Positions 8,777 to 17,867 are shown, counted from the stretch's first letter. The stretch: DNA of 64,000 nt from Candidatus Poribacteria bacterium (GCA_026706025.1 JAPOZO010000003.1:28962-92961); one strand, 5' to 3'. The notes: a model not told the origin generated them from the sequence alone. Program-made: numbers and translations.

Positions 8777-9474
8777 TAACCCAAGTTGCTACCAACGGAT
8801 TTTTGGCATTCTAACACGGTTTTTCGGAGCCTTTCTTCACCCCTAATGAGGTTTAAGAAATAAATTGGGTAATCTTCTAACCAGACCCGGTTCGGTTAGG
8901 AAAACGAACCATAGGTGTCAATTTTAAAAAAAATAACCGTCGCGACCCCCAGGCCGGTAGATGCGGAATGTAATACAAGGAATGGATTTAGTCTATTCCC
9001 AGACTAAATCCCCTAACCGCATCGGATACTTCGCGAAAACCTTGATGACTTCAAAAACCTCTTGAGTCCCGTAGGTTGGGTTGAACGGATGCCACCAAAA
9101 CCCGAGAATCAGAGAAAAACACAACTCGCGCCAGAGACACCACACCCATCAGAGACCGAGTGAAACCCAACGCTTTGGATTTCAAGGTTCCGCGGTGCTG
9201 ACAGCGTAAAGTTGGGTTTCACTCCATCCACGAATAGATATGGCCGGATATTGACTTTCAGGGGTGTTTGACCTGTTAACAGTCCACTTCTCAACACCGT
9301 TCAACCCAACCTACGGGACTAAATTGACACCTATGGTGCGGTTAGGAAACCGCACCTACTGAGCCTTGGAGTGCTGAAATTACCCGATTAAATTCCTAAT
9401 CTTCATACGGGGTGAGGAAAGGGGTTGAAAACTTATTCAAACGTCTATAACGCGTCAGGTAACAACTTGGGTTA
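8777..9474. repeat. Large nested fold-back element of about 700 bp
   Basis: Several inverted pairs are nested: TAACCCAAGTTGCTACC (8777-8793) with 9458-9474 (16 of 17); a 22-base pair at 8830-8851 with 9401-9422 (18 of 22); CCATAGGTGTCAATTT (8909-8924) with 9321-9336 (perfect 16); and a perfect 23-base pair at 9066-9088 with 9297-9319 containing GTAGGTTGGGTTGAAC. The outermost ends are the same as those of the small elements at 2254 and 8226. There is no credible protein-coding gene inside. This explains most of the 1.3 kb gap between 8217 and 9509. The inner part may be a separate element inserted into an outer one. Confidence 0.7.
9335..9359. repeat. REP-like hairpin ending CACCTAC
   Basis: GGTGCGGTT AGGA AACCGCACC is a perfect 9 bp stem with a 4-base loop, followed by TAC. 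It overlaps the edge of the CCATAGGTGTCAATTT inverted repeat. A related hairpin (GGTTCGGTTAGG then CGAACC) is at 8889-8910. Confidence 0.6.
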
Positions 9475-9508
9475 AAACTAAATGCCCCTGGCATTATAGG
9501 AGGAATTT

Positions 9509-9945
9509 ATGCGTATGAAACGCACGCGAACTTATGTGATATTAGGAATGGCGTTGTTGCTAAGTATGAGTCTATTGACCAAGAAGATCGCTCCAGCGAA
9601 ACATCAATATTCTGGCAATGCCCAGAAAGTCGTCAATGGCATAGGTGTCGTCACGTGTCTCTACGTCAATCCGATGTTTCTGCGACACGACGAGGGTGTA
9701 GCAGTCGCTGGCAGGTTGAACACTTTCACCGTGAGGCTAAACAGCTAACAGGTTTGGAAAAATGCCAATGTCGCCTCGCGCGTATCGTGCGGAATCACAT
9801 CGGTGCTGCGTTCCTTGTATGGGTTTACCTGATGCGGAAAGCTTATGAAACCGGTCAAACCCTTTATCAAGTCAAACATGGCATGCTCTCTGAGTATCTG
9901 CGTCAACAACTCAAATCACCTATGATAAAAATTAAAAATGCGTAA
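9509..9945 (+). pseudogene. Decayed DDE transposase (IS4/IS701-like), frameshifted and internally deleted
   Basis: Two overlapping frames each carry a different part of one transposase. The first (from ATG 9509, preceded by AGGAGG) encodes HQYSGNAQKVVNGIGVV and CLYVNP, which fits the central region of IS4/IS701-like transposases. The second (about 9660-9945) encodes RWQVEHFHREAKQLTG, CQCRLARI and RNHIGAAFLVW, the C-terminal region including the region of the last catalytic acid. The stretch normally between them is missing and the frame changes, so the gene cannot be functional. The stop codon lies in GTAAGTCCT, the presumed right end of the element. I found no left end. Confidence 0.75.
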
Positions 9946-9970
9946 GTCCTACGTATAATGGTTTTGCCTT

Positions 9971-10002
9971 AAAACCCCCTAAATCCCCTTATCAGGCGGA
10001 CT
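9971..10002. repeat. C-rich hairpin repeat, degenerate copy
   Basis: AAAACCCCCTAAAT followed by CCCCTTATCAGGCGG is a decayed form of the repeat at 8655-8688 and 54304-54337. It lies about 20 bases beyond the presumed right end of the transposase remnant. Confidence 0.6.
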
Positions 10003-10231
10003 GGCAGTCTGTTTCCCGATACAAAATTCTTAATCTGATTCATATTTCTGAAAATTCTGCACCCTTTTTGTCTGTGAGACGCGTCATTAATAGTAGAAAG
10101 CGCATTATGAACAACGAGAAAGGTTGTCGTTTAAGGTAAACTTAATGCAGCTAAACGACACAGAATCTTGCAGCTGCTAATACCGAGCAGGGTTCTCAAA
10201 GTATGAGTTAGGAGACGTTAGGAGACATAAA

Positions 10232-10795
10232 ATGAAGATTAAAGACTATGACACGGCAATTCGGCTAAAGCCGAGCAGAATCACCCTTATCCTTGCTTAT
10301 GTTAAAAGAGCCAACGCGAAGTTGGATGTGGGTGACAATATCAGTGCTATTGAAGATTATAATGAGGCGATCCGTCTGCAACCGAAAAATGCTGTCATTC
10401 TTACTGTTGCATATCTCAATCGTGGACTTGCAAGGTTCAATATGGGTGACACTATAGGCGCGATCAGGGATTACGACGTGGTTATCCGTCTGCAACCGAA
10501 AAATGCTGTGCTTGCCAGTGCCTATGTCCATCGTGCTATAGCGAAGTCTAAATTAGGGGACAATATCGGTGCGATCAACGATTATGATGATACGATCCAT
10601 CTTGCTTTAGAGAATACTGATTTTGCAGCCTACATCTATAGTAAACGAGCCGCTGCCAAGTTGGAGATATGTGACAATATAGGCGCGATTGAAGACAGTG
10701 ATACGGCGGTTCATCTTGATCCCGACTTGGCTGAAGCGTATGGGATCCGAGATGCGGCAAAGTCGAATCTTCGGAACTATGCGGAGGCCGTTTAA
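10232..10795 (+). CDS. TPR-like repeat protein
   Basis: 187 residues from ATG 10232, with GGAG repeated upstream. It consists of about five repeats of roughly 35-37 residues with the pattern A-Y-x-x-R-(A/G)-x-A-(K/R)-x-x-x-G-D-x-I-(S/G)-A-I-x-D-Y-(D/N)-x-x-I-x-L-x-P, close to TPR repeats used in protein contacts. No signal peptide or membrane span, so probably cytoplasmic, unless it is a truncated copy of a longer secreted TPR protein: it begins in the middle of a repeat (MKIKDYDTAIRL), which suggests that the N-terminal part has been lost next to the transposon remnants. Function cannot be assigned. Confidence 0.75.
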   Translation: MKIKDYDTAIRLKPSRITLILAYVKRANAKLDVGDNISAIEDYNEAIRLQPKNAVILTVAYLNRGLARFNMGDTIGAIRDYDVVIRLQPKNAVLASAYVHRAIAKSKLGDNIGAINDYDDTIHLALENTDFAAYIYSKRAAAKLEICDNIGAIEDSDTAVHLDPDLAEAYGIRDAAKSNLRNYAEAV

Positions 10796-10840
10796 GTTTG
10801 TGGGCACCCACAAGGAGTGCCGCCGCTGAAGGGACCCTAC

Positions 10841-10869
10841 CATTGGCGAGGTTTGACACCTCGCCAATG
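10841..10869 (+). terminator. Strong hairpin after the TPR gene
   Basis: CATTGGCGAGGT (10841-10852) and ACCTCGCCAATG (10858-10869) form a perfect 12 bp stem with a 5-base loop. There is no T run behind it, so it may be a REP-type repeat or an mRNA-stabilising structure instead of an intrinsic terminator. A second, shorter perfect palindrome (TTGTGGG CA CCCACAA) is at 10798-10813. Confidence 0.5.
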
Positions 10870-11070
10870 CCCAAACCACCCTACATCGTCAATCTTCCCG
10901 CTCGTATTGCGCTTTTAATGTCAACGCAATTCACTTAAATCCGTTATAATTGATAAATTTCTCCGTCTGAGGTCCGCCAGTCAAGCCTCTGAAAATCAGA
11001 GATGGCGTTTGACAATAAGATCTTAACTTGCTAAAATGTCACAACTTTCTCGTATTGTGTTTAGAAAAGT

Positions 11071-13347
11071 ATGAAAACGCGTATTTTTATCTTATTCCTA
11101 TTGCTAATCGCATCTGGACTCACACACGCCGAAACGACTGACGGCAGAATCGCTTTTGATTGCCCTGATGCACCACACGCCCAATTTCAATTCCATTTTA
11201 CTCGCGAACTTATCGCACTTGCTGGCACGACAGCACCTTTTAACACAGTGTCGGATATTTATTTCCGCACCTATGACGCTGAAGTCGGTATATTTGATCA
11301 ATTCGCGCAGTACTATGGTGAGACCTTGAAAACCGCAAACTGGCAAAGTCTACAAGAAGATAACGACGTATTCCTCTATACGCTGGAGGCATCCAGTGTG
11401 CAGAGTTCGCAGTCAGATAAAGCGATTTTGGGTATCTTCGCAGTTGTAAAAAGCGACAGCGATGTGCATCTGCTAAACATCGTAGGCAATATTCCGCCGC
11501 AACAGACAAGGCAGCTTTTAGCGAATCTGGGTCAAATTGGGATAGAGGTCTCTGCATTAGAATCGCTTGATGCGCAAATATTTCAGAAATTTGAAAAACC
11601 ACCAGAACCGATGGCACCACCAACCTTGTTGCGTACCACTGGCAAGCAGCCAGATTTTTTTAGCGTGAAGTTTTCAACGAAAAGAGAGGCGTCAAAGTTT
11701 GGCTTCTCGTTCTCAAGAAGCCACAATGAAACCCTTCATGGACAGTGGCATTACTATGGGCATCCGATTGAACAGATCCATATTCGGTCTGACAGTAAAG
11801 CGCGTATAGCCGAAATTAGTGAGGCACTTCAAAAAGGACCCGCTGACATTGAGGCTGTAATGGCGCGTCTTCCATCCGTAAATACATCTGAATATAAGAA
11901 GAAACTTATTGTTCACACATCGGAACGTCTTGCGACGATTAGCGTTGGGAATATACCAGACCATAAAAATGAACCTTTTATGTTAGCGAAACAGTTTCGG
12001 ACCGGAGAAGGGGAGCCAATTCGTGAGATACGGATTCAAGGACATCGAGACACACATCTGAAGGATGTTAAAAAGGCACTTGAAAAGGGGCCGGAAGACA
12101 TCGAAAAGGCGATCAGAACACTGCCGAGCGAGATATCGGGTTTAGAAGATGCACGTCTCCGAATTGAAGGGGAAGGTGCTCAACGTACAGCGATAATTAC
12201 CATAGTCGAAACACCGCTTCCCTTACGTTTTTATTTTGATAGTGCCCCGTGGGCTGGGTTCAATCGCGTCACTGGATGGGAGTTAGGGGCACGTGTCAAT
12301 TCTGGTTATCGGAAAGGGGAGCGTCCAAACACATCTTACAACATCAGCGTTCCGAGTGTCTTCCGTGGCGATGATCTCTCAAAATTTTTCGGACGGGTCG
12401 GTTATGGATTTGGTAATAAACAGTTCTATTACCGGATTGGTGGCAAGGCTGCTTGGGATGAACCTGATTCGTGGCATCTTGGATTAACAACGCAGTTCCA
12501 TCGCACGACAAGCGTCATTGCCCCGGATCTTTTTCCGTTTTATGATGATACAGGTATGAGCATTCTCCGAGTTTTGGGGGTGCCGGATCATCAGAATTAC
12601 TATTTGAGGGAAGGACTTGAGATCGCCTTACAATGGAGACCTATTCGGCAAAGGCATTCGTTCAAACTGAGTCTACTTGCGGAGTCACACGACAGTCTAC
12701 AAAAAAGCACGGATTGGCACTTCTTCAACTGGCGGTCAAAATCAGAAGTGCGTGAAAATCCAGTAGTAACGCCGGGTAGAATGCGGAGTGTCATGTTCAG
12801 ATACGATTACAGTACTCGGCACGATTTTCTCGGTTGGCACAATACCTTTTTCGCTGAGCATAGCAATACGGCGATCGGATCCGATTTTGATTTTACACGG
12901 TATCAACTCCACCTACGCTATGCGCATCCGTTGGGTAGCCATCAGGTACGCACACGGACAGTCGGCAGCTTTTCAACCGCACCGCTGCCGATTCAACGCC
13001 AATTTGTTATCGGTGGACCCGGGTTACTGAACGGCTATCCGCTTTACGCTTTTGCGGGTGACCGGGGATTCCTCTTCAATATCGAGTTTCTTTTCCATTT
13101 GCCTGCGTTAATGACTTGGAATAGCGTATTCGATTTTTCCGATTTCCCTCTTTTTTTAGCGCTGTTTTTTGATGCCGGGCAGGCATGGAACGCGTCAGAG
13201 GAGAAATACATTTTTGAACCCAAGAGCAATGCTGGTATCGGCTTGCAGTTCGGTGAAACAGATCTTATCTTGCGGTTTAACGTTTCACAAGCCTTTGAAG
13301 CCGATCAAGGAATTCAGTTCAACACAGCGTGGTTTTATAGTTTCTAA
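11071..13347 (+). CDS. Omp85/BamA-type outer-membrane barrel with two POTRA-like domains and a DUF4252-like N-terminal domain (paralogue 1)
   Basis: 758 residues. A signal peptide covers residues 1-20. Residues 26-165 resemble the DUF4252 type (FDCPDAPHAQFQFHFTRELI, later ILGIFAVVKSDS and LLNIVGNI). Two POTRA-like units follow (about 231-295 and 315-382), each with P-I-x-(E/Q)-I-x-I-x and a closing beta strand. The rest (from about 390) is a beta barrel with the Omp85 hallmarks: LRYAHPLG, RQFVIGGPGLLNGYP (the G-G-x-x-x-x-x-G-Y motif of strand/loop 6) and a final strand ending in W-F-Y-S-F. Its paralogue is at 14529. Such barrels insert or secrete proteins across the outer membrane. The N-terminal addition is unusual. 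The start has no clear ribosome-binding site. Confidence 0.85.
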   Translation: MKTRIFILFLLLIASGLTHAETTDGRIAFDCPDAPHAQFQFHFTRELIALAGTTAPFNTVSDIYFRTYDAEVGIFDQFAQYYGETLKTANWQSLQEDNDVFLYTLEASSVQSSQSDKAILGIFAVVKSDSDVHLLNIVGNIPPQQTRQLLANLGQIGIEVSALESLDAQIFQKFEKPPEPMAPPTLLRTTGKQPDFFSVKFSTKREASKFGFSFSRSHNETLHGQWHYYGHPIEQIHIRSDSKARIAEISEALQKGPADIEAVMARLPSVNTSEYKKKLIVHTSERLATISVGNIPDHKNEPFMLAKQFRTGEGEPIREIRIQGHRDTHLKDVKKALEKGPEDIEKAIRTLPSEISGLEDARLRIEGEGAQRTAIITIVETPLPLRFYFDSAPWAGFNRVTGWELGARVNSGYRKGERPNTSYNISVPSVFRGDDLSKFFGRVGYGFGNKQFYYRIGGKAAWDEPDSWHLGLTTQFHRTTSVIAPDLFPFYDDTGMSILRVLGVPDHQNYYLREGLEIALQWRPIRQRHSFKLSLLAESHDSLQKSTDWHFFNWRSKSEVRENPVVTPGRMRSVMFRYDYSTRHDFLGWHNTFFAEHSNTAIGSDFDFTRYQLHLRYAHPLGSHQVRTRTVGSFSTAPLPIQRQFVIGGPGLLNGYPLYAFAGDRGFLFNIEFLFHLPALMTWNSVFDFSDFPLFLALFFDAGQAWNASEEKYIFEPKSNAGIGLQFGETDLILRFNVSQAFEADQGIQFNTAWFYSF

Positions 13348-13413
13348 GCGAAATTAATTCTGTTTAGGTGTCCTTTCTGACCGCACAGTTTCAAATGCAG
13401 GGGGTATAATGCG

Positions 13414-14514
13414 ATGCGAAGACGCACAAACCGTGCCTTGTTGCTATCATTTGGTCTACATATTGCGTTGGCGTTAATGCTCTCCCCGTTTCTTGTGAAT
13501 CATTTCGATGCAGAGAAAGAGAGCATATCTGCGGAGATCCTGGAAGTGGACTCGGAAAAACGGGTGAAACGGCAGGTTTTGCCGCCGCGTCTGCGGCTAA
13601 TGGCACGAGCGGCAAGTGCTGAAACATCATCGGCTTCACCGGCTTCACCGACTTATGCGCCGCGGGTCAGTGCGCCTAAAGCACCCGTTCATACCGATGT
13701 TGCGCCTGATGTCGTTACACACGCCGATATACCAAAAGCGGATCGTCCCAGTGTCGTTTCCAATACCAGTTTTGGCGAAGGGAAAACTCTGGGAGGTCCC
13801 GTTGCCATTGAAGGGCAGAATGGAAGAGGCGCGGGTGGCGTTGGTGTCGGTTTCGGTGGACCTGATCGTCAAGGGAGTGGCTTTGGCATGGGGTTAGCCA
13901 GTGGGATGGGTGTATCGGAAGCCGGACTGGATATCCCGGTTCGTATAGATACAGGACTCGGTATTTTTGGTACGGAAGTGAAACCCGGGCACGGATTAGT
14001 CGGACAAGTTTATGTACCCGGGGAGGTTATCTCCCAAATGCCTGATTTTGACAGCTTGGTACCTGTCTATACTTTTGTCACAGCAAACTTAAATGTCCCT
14101 AAACGAATCTATACCGCGGGCTTTCCGACACCTGAGAAGCAGTCTGTCATTGAGAATTTTGCGATTCGCTTCCGTACCGAATTGGAGATTAATATACCGG
14201 GTACGTATATCTTTGAACTCAGCTCAGATGACGGCTCACAATTATATATTAATGGGTCTCTCGTTGTGGATAATGATGGAATCCATTCAGTAATAAGTAG
14301 GCAGGGACGTATAAGGCTTGGAACGGGCATACACCTTGTTGAGATACACTATTTCCAAGGTCCTCGAGATGCTATCGCCCTACAATGGTTTTATCAACCC
14401 CCAAATGGCTTCAGACAAATTGTGCCACCCGATGTGATCTATCACCCCGGCGAACCACAAATTCCAGATGCTTTGAAAAAACTACAGCAACGCCTGAAAA
14501 GGGTTCAAGAATAG
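13414..14514 (+). CDS. TonB-like anchored protein with C-terminal PA14 domain
   Basis: 366 residues from ATG 13414 (AGGGGG upstream). Positive residues are followed by one span at about 8-30 that contains S12-x-x-x-H16 (SFGLH), the S-x3-H signature by which TonB contacts ExbB/ExbD. A proline/alanine-rich periplasmic stretch (about 55-115) and a glycine-rich stretch (about 138-165) follow. Residues 194-345 form a PA14 domain (SSDDGSQLYINGSLVVDN, then G-x-H-x-V-E-I-x-Y), often carbohydrate-binding. A normal TonB C-terminal domain is absent. It lies between two Omp85 paralogues, 66 bases after the first and 14 bases before the second, which suggests that the three products act together across the envelope; this is inference. 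Confidence 0.8.
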   Translation: MRRRTNRALLLSFGLHIALALMLSPFLVNHFDAEKESISAEILEVDSEKRVKRQVLPPRLRLMARAASAETSSASPASPTYAPRVSAPKAPVHTDVAPDVVTHADIPKADRPSVVSNTSFGEGKTLGGPVAIEGQNGRGAGGVGVGFGGPDRQGSGFGMGLASGMGVSEAGLDIPVRIDTGLGIFGTEVKPGHGLVGQVYVPGEVISQMPDFDSLVPVYTFVTANLNVPKRIYTAGFPTPEKQSVIENFAIRFRTELEINIPGTYIFELSSDDGSQLYINGSLVVDNDGIHSVISRQGRIRLGTGIHLVEIHYFQGPRDAIALQWFYQPPNGFRQIVPPDVIYHPGEPQIPDALKKLQQRLKRVQE

Positions 14515-14528
14515 TAACGGAGATGTAG

Positions 14529-17018
14529 ATGAAATATCCCATTGCGGGTACGTTAGTGCTGTTCTTATTTCTGATATGTTATTCAGTCAATTCACAATCC
14601 GACAACGGGCTTGTCCCTTTTGATTGCCCGGATGTGTCATCGTCTCAGTTCCAATTTGATTTACGGCGCGATGTTATCGCGCTCGTTATGGAAGACCCGA
14701 CCTCCGACGTTGCGCCACTGTTTAAAAGCGTGGATAACTTATATCTCAGGAACTACCGAAACCGAGCTGGCAATTTTAAGAAGATGATTAAGTATTACAG
14801 CGAAGCACTGAAAACACGTGATTGGAGTGCGTTAGGACAGTATCCACAAACTGATGCTGAGAAAATTAGTCTTCACCTTTACGTTCTGCTTCAGAATGAA
14901 ACCGTTAAAGGCATCTTCGTCATCGTCAAAGACAAGGACGGAATTTACCTGATAAACATTGTCTGCGAGATTCCGAGGCGGCAGCTGGGTGAGTTATTGA
15001 TGAACCTGAATCAACTCGGTATCGAAATTCCGAGATTGATGTCGCTAAAGCCTCGTGATTTAGAACTCGCGCCGCCACCGCCACCGCCACCGCCTGAACC
15101 CCTTAAACCAGATCCAGAGCCCCCGATTACAGAGAAACGTGAGACAGCGGAACCCACCACAGATGAGACCCCTGAGCCACCGCCGCTTTGGGATTGGTAT
15201 GCTGATGGCGATAGGATTCATGAGATACAGATTCAGAGCAAGCTCACATCCCCTGAAGGCACCGATCCAAAGTTGATTGAAGAAACAATCGTAGCCGAAA
15301 GGGAGAAGCTCCTGAAGATTCTAAGAAACGGCTCTGGTGAACTCAGAGAGGTTATACCAATTCTATCAGGCGCGCTTGATGATTCCAGAAAGGTATCTCT
15401 GCGGACTACAGAAGAAGGGACGAAACGCATCGCTATCATTAGCGTGATATCTATGAAGAAAATATCGGTGCTGAAATCTATGGAGATCTCAGGTAAGCGA
15501 GAACAGGTAACAGTGGAGGATACGTGGTTCCTTTCACAAGAAGATCAGTTTGATACGCCGCTTGCAGCAACACGATTTTGGGCAAAGGATGTCCCGATTC
15601 ACGAGGTCCGTATCCGCGGCAATCAGAAGGTACCAGAATCGCGTATTCGGCAGACGCTTGATAACGCTTCACCTGATATTGATAAGGCACTCAGGACGCT
15701 CTTTAAAGTGATGCCCTATTTTGAGGAGGTCCGGCTACAGGTTGATGAAGCGGATGCAAAGTATATCGCCACGATCTCTGTAGAAGAAAAACCACTTTCT
15801 ACAGATGCCTATCTCGGTCTCAGTCCGCCGATACGCCTCGGTTTTAACCGCGTGACAGGATGGGAAATCGGCACAAGTTTTGAAGCCGGAAAACGCAAAG
15901 AGGTCGGTCCTCTCTGGATGTGGAGCATCAGGAATTCACAGCGCAATCAAATCTCAAGGCTGTTTGGAAAAGTCAGTTATGCATTCGGCAACCCACATAT
16001 CCATTACCATCTGGGGGGAATTGCGAATTGGGGAAAACCGTATGCTTGGAACTTGAAGCTTATCGGGCAACTCCACCGGTTGACAGATGCAGTTGCCCCT
16101 GAACTTTTTCCGGGCTACAACAGCGGAATAAGCATTTTCCAGCGTATTATTGGTGTGCCGGACCTTCAAAATTACTATTTGCGACAAGGTGCTGAGATCG
16201 GATTGTATTGGGCACCGATTATGCCGACGCATTCGTTCAGGTTGTCAATGCTTGCTGAGTCACACGCAAGTCTTCAGAAAAGCACTGATTGGTTTATTAC
16301 CAATTGGACATCGAAACTAAGTGTCAGAGAGAATCCACCGATAACTGCCGGTCAGCTGCGGGGTCTTATCTTTCAATACGATTTTCTGAATAGAACAAAA
16401 TCCCTCGGCTGGCATAATACTTTTCTTGCTGAACATAGTAGTGCAGCTGTGGGGTCTGATTTTGATTTCACACGATTACAATTACACCTTCGATATGCTT
16501 TCCCACTTGAGAATAACCGAATTCGGACCCGGCTTTTGCTTGGTTATTCTAACTCGCCATTGCCCATTCAACGCCAATTCGTGGTTGGTGGGATGGGTGG
16601 ACTTAGAGGATATCCTTGGTATAGACAAGAAGACGGAGCTGATGGTATAATAACCTATGAGAGTGGACATGCATCTTCTCCTTATGCGTTCGCAGGGGAC
16701 AGCGGATTTCTTCTCAATATTGAATATCACTACAAACTGTCGAATCTATTGCGTTGGAATATTTTCAAAAATGCGTTTCTCGTGGCTTTCTTTGATGAGG
16801 GACAAGTCTGGAACGTATCTGATACTGATTATACCTTTGATCCAAAAGCAAGTGTTGGCATCGGTTTACAATTTGGTCAAGACGACTCTGCTGTTGTAGT
16901 TAACGTTCCGAGTTTACACTCTGGACGCGACGATTCTTTCTTTAGGGTTAACATTGCCAAAGCCCTTGAATCTGGTCTTGGTGTTCAAATTACGACTGCT
17001 TGGTATCGCAGTTTTTAA
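14529..17018 (+). CDS. Omp85/BamA-type outer-membrane barrel with two POTRA-like domains and a DUF4252-like N-terminal domain (paralogue 2)
   Basis: 829 residues, GGAG upstream of the ATG. The signal peptide is at about 1-22. Residues 28-170 hold the DUF4252-like domain (FDCPDVSSSQFQFDLRRDVI, GIFVIVKDKDGIYLINIV). A run of eight prolines and further PE/TE repeats (181-220) makes a periplasmic spacer absent from paralogue 1. POTRA-like units lie at about 229-307 and 356-422; the second (I-H-E-V-R-I-R-G-N-Q-K-V-P-E) is the clearest. The barrel begins near 430 and includes GGMGGLRGYPWY at 687-698, the classic G-G-x-x-x-L-R-G-Y motif. The last residue is F, as in proteins recognised by the Bam machine. 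Close to paralogue 1 throughout the barrel (LGWHNTF-LAEHS, GSDFDFTR shared). Confidence 0.87.
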   Translation: MKYPIAGTLVLFLFLICYSVNSQSDNGLVPFDCPDVSSSQFQFDLRRDVIALVMEDPTSDVAPLFKSVDNLYLRNYRNRAGNFKKMIKYYSEALKTRDWSALGQYPQTDAEKISLHLYVLLQNETVKGIFVIVKDKDGIYLINIVCEIPRRQLGELLMNLNQLGIEIPRLMSLKPRDLELAPPPPPPPPEPLKPDPEPPITEKRETAEPTTDETPEPPPLWDWYADGDRIHEIQIQSKLTSPEGTDPKLIEETIVAEREKLLKILRNGSGELREVIPILSGALDDSRKVSLRTTEEGTKRIAIISVISMKKISVLKSMEISGKREQVTVEDTWFLSQEDQFDTPLAATRFWAKDVPIHEVRIRGNQKVPESRIRQTLDNASPDIDKALRTLFKVMPYFEEVRLQVDEADAKYIATISVEEKPLSTDAYLGLSPPIRLGFNRVTGWEIGTSFEAGKRKEVGPLWMWSIRNSQRNQISRLFGKVSYAFGNPHIHYHLGGIANWGKPYAWNLKLIGQLHRLTDAVAPELFPGYNSGISIFQRIIGVPDLQNYYLRQGAEIGLYWAPIMPTHSFRLSMLAESHASLQKSTDWFITNWTSKLSVRENPPITAGQLRGLIFQYDFLNRTKSLGWHNTFLAEHSSAAVGSDFDFTRLQLHLRYAFPLENNRIRTRLLLGYSNSPLPIQRQFVVGGMGGLRGYPWYRQEDGADGIITYESGHASSPYAFAGDSGFLLNIEYHYKLSNLLRWNIFKNAFLVAFFDEGQVWNVSDTDYTFDPKASVGIGLQFGQDDSAVVVNVPSLHSGRDDSFFRVNIAKALESGLGVQITTAWYRSF

Positions 17019-17138
17019 GTCGAGTGAACGTCTTTATCTCTGTTATGATATCCGTGCCGACTGCTTCTATGAATTCACTGGAGGATGCGGATACATTCAC
17101 TTTCGTATTAAGATTGTCTCTGTTTGGAGCGAGCAATC

Positions 17139-17867
17139 ATGCGAATTATTCTATTACTAACGATTATTGTCATAATGTCTGTCCCGGCAGTGCTTCTGGA
17201 CGGAGAAGGCGACAGCGACCTATTTACCTTTGTTCGCTTGAAATATAGCGGGCAACTCACGCGACTGCGTAGTTGGAGTGTGGATTGGCCAGCCTCGGAT
17301 CGGAATTTTATCTGGCAGCTCAGTAAGCAGACGAACATTTCGGTCGCGCCCCGTGAAAAGATTATTGAGGTCGGTGCGTTAGAGTTATTTGAATACCCTT
17401 TCGCGTATATGCTCGAAGTCGGTAGCCTCAGGTTAAGCACGAGCGAGGCAGAAAATCTACGGGAATATCTCTTACGTGGTGGGTTTATCTTTATTGACGA
17501 TTTTCACGGAGAACGTGAATGGAAGTGGTTTTATACTGAGTTCAAGAAAATTTTCCCTGATCGTGAACCGGTGGACATCCCGATTTCACATCCAATTTTC
17601 CGCTGCTTTTTTAAAATTGACAAGTTGATCCAAATCCCTGGGCTCCGTTCGCTCTTTAATGATCGCACCTACGAACGACACGACGGATATCCTGCGTACT
17701 GCCGTGGTGTTTACGATGATTATGGCAGATTGATGATGATGATCAATTTTAATTCCGATCTTGGCGATGCATGGGAACACGCCGCTGAGGACTACTACCC
17801 GCGTGAGTATTCGGATATGGCACTGAAGATGGGTATCAATGCTGTTGTTTATACGCTCACCCATTAG
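17139..17867 (+). CDS. DUF4159 family protein, exported
   Basis: 242 residues from ATG 17139 (TTGGAG 9 bases upstream); a TTG at 17124 in the same frame overlaps that site. Residues 1-20 are a signal peptide. The body carries family landmarks: FTFVRLKYSG, SDRNFIWQLS, LREYLLRGGFIFIDDFHGE, then SHPIFRCFF and FNSDLGDAWEHA. The FIDDFHG section resembles the core of class I glutamine-amidotransferase-like folds; no catalytic Cys is obvious. DUF4159 genes in other bacteria often lie with VWA or other membrane-associated genes; here it closes the cluster Omp85, TonB-like/PA14, Omp85. Function unknown. Confidence 0.85.
   Translation: MRIILLLTIIVIMSVPAVLLDGEGDSDLFTFVRLKYSGQLTRLRSWSVDWPASDRNFIWQLSKQTNISVAPREKIIEVGALELFEYPFAYMLEVGSLRLSTSEAENLREYLLRGGFIFIDDFHGEREWKWFYTEFKKIFPDREPVDIPISHPIFRCFFKIDKLIQIPGLRSLFNDRTYERHDGYPAYCRGVYDDYGRLMMMINFNSDLGDAWEHAAEDYYPREYSDMALKMGINAVVYTLTH

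Noticed and set aside
8485..8814. 109-codon open frame in the repeat-rich gap
   Set aside because: It runs through the mini-element, the C-rich repeat and the end of the fold-back, has no ribosome-binding site and reads as low-complexity translation of repeats.
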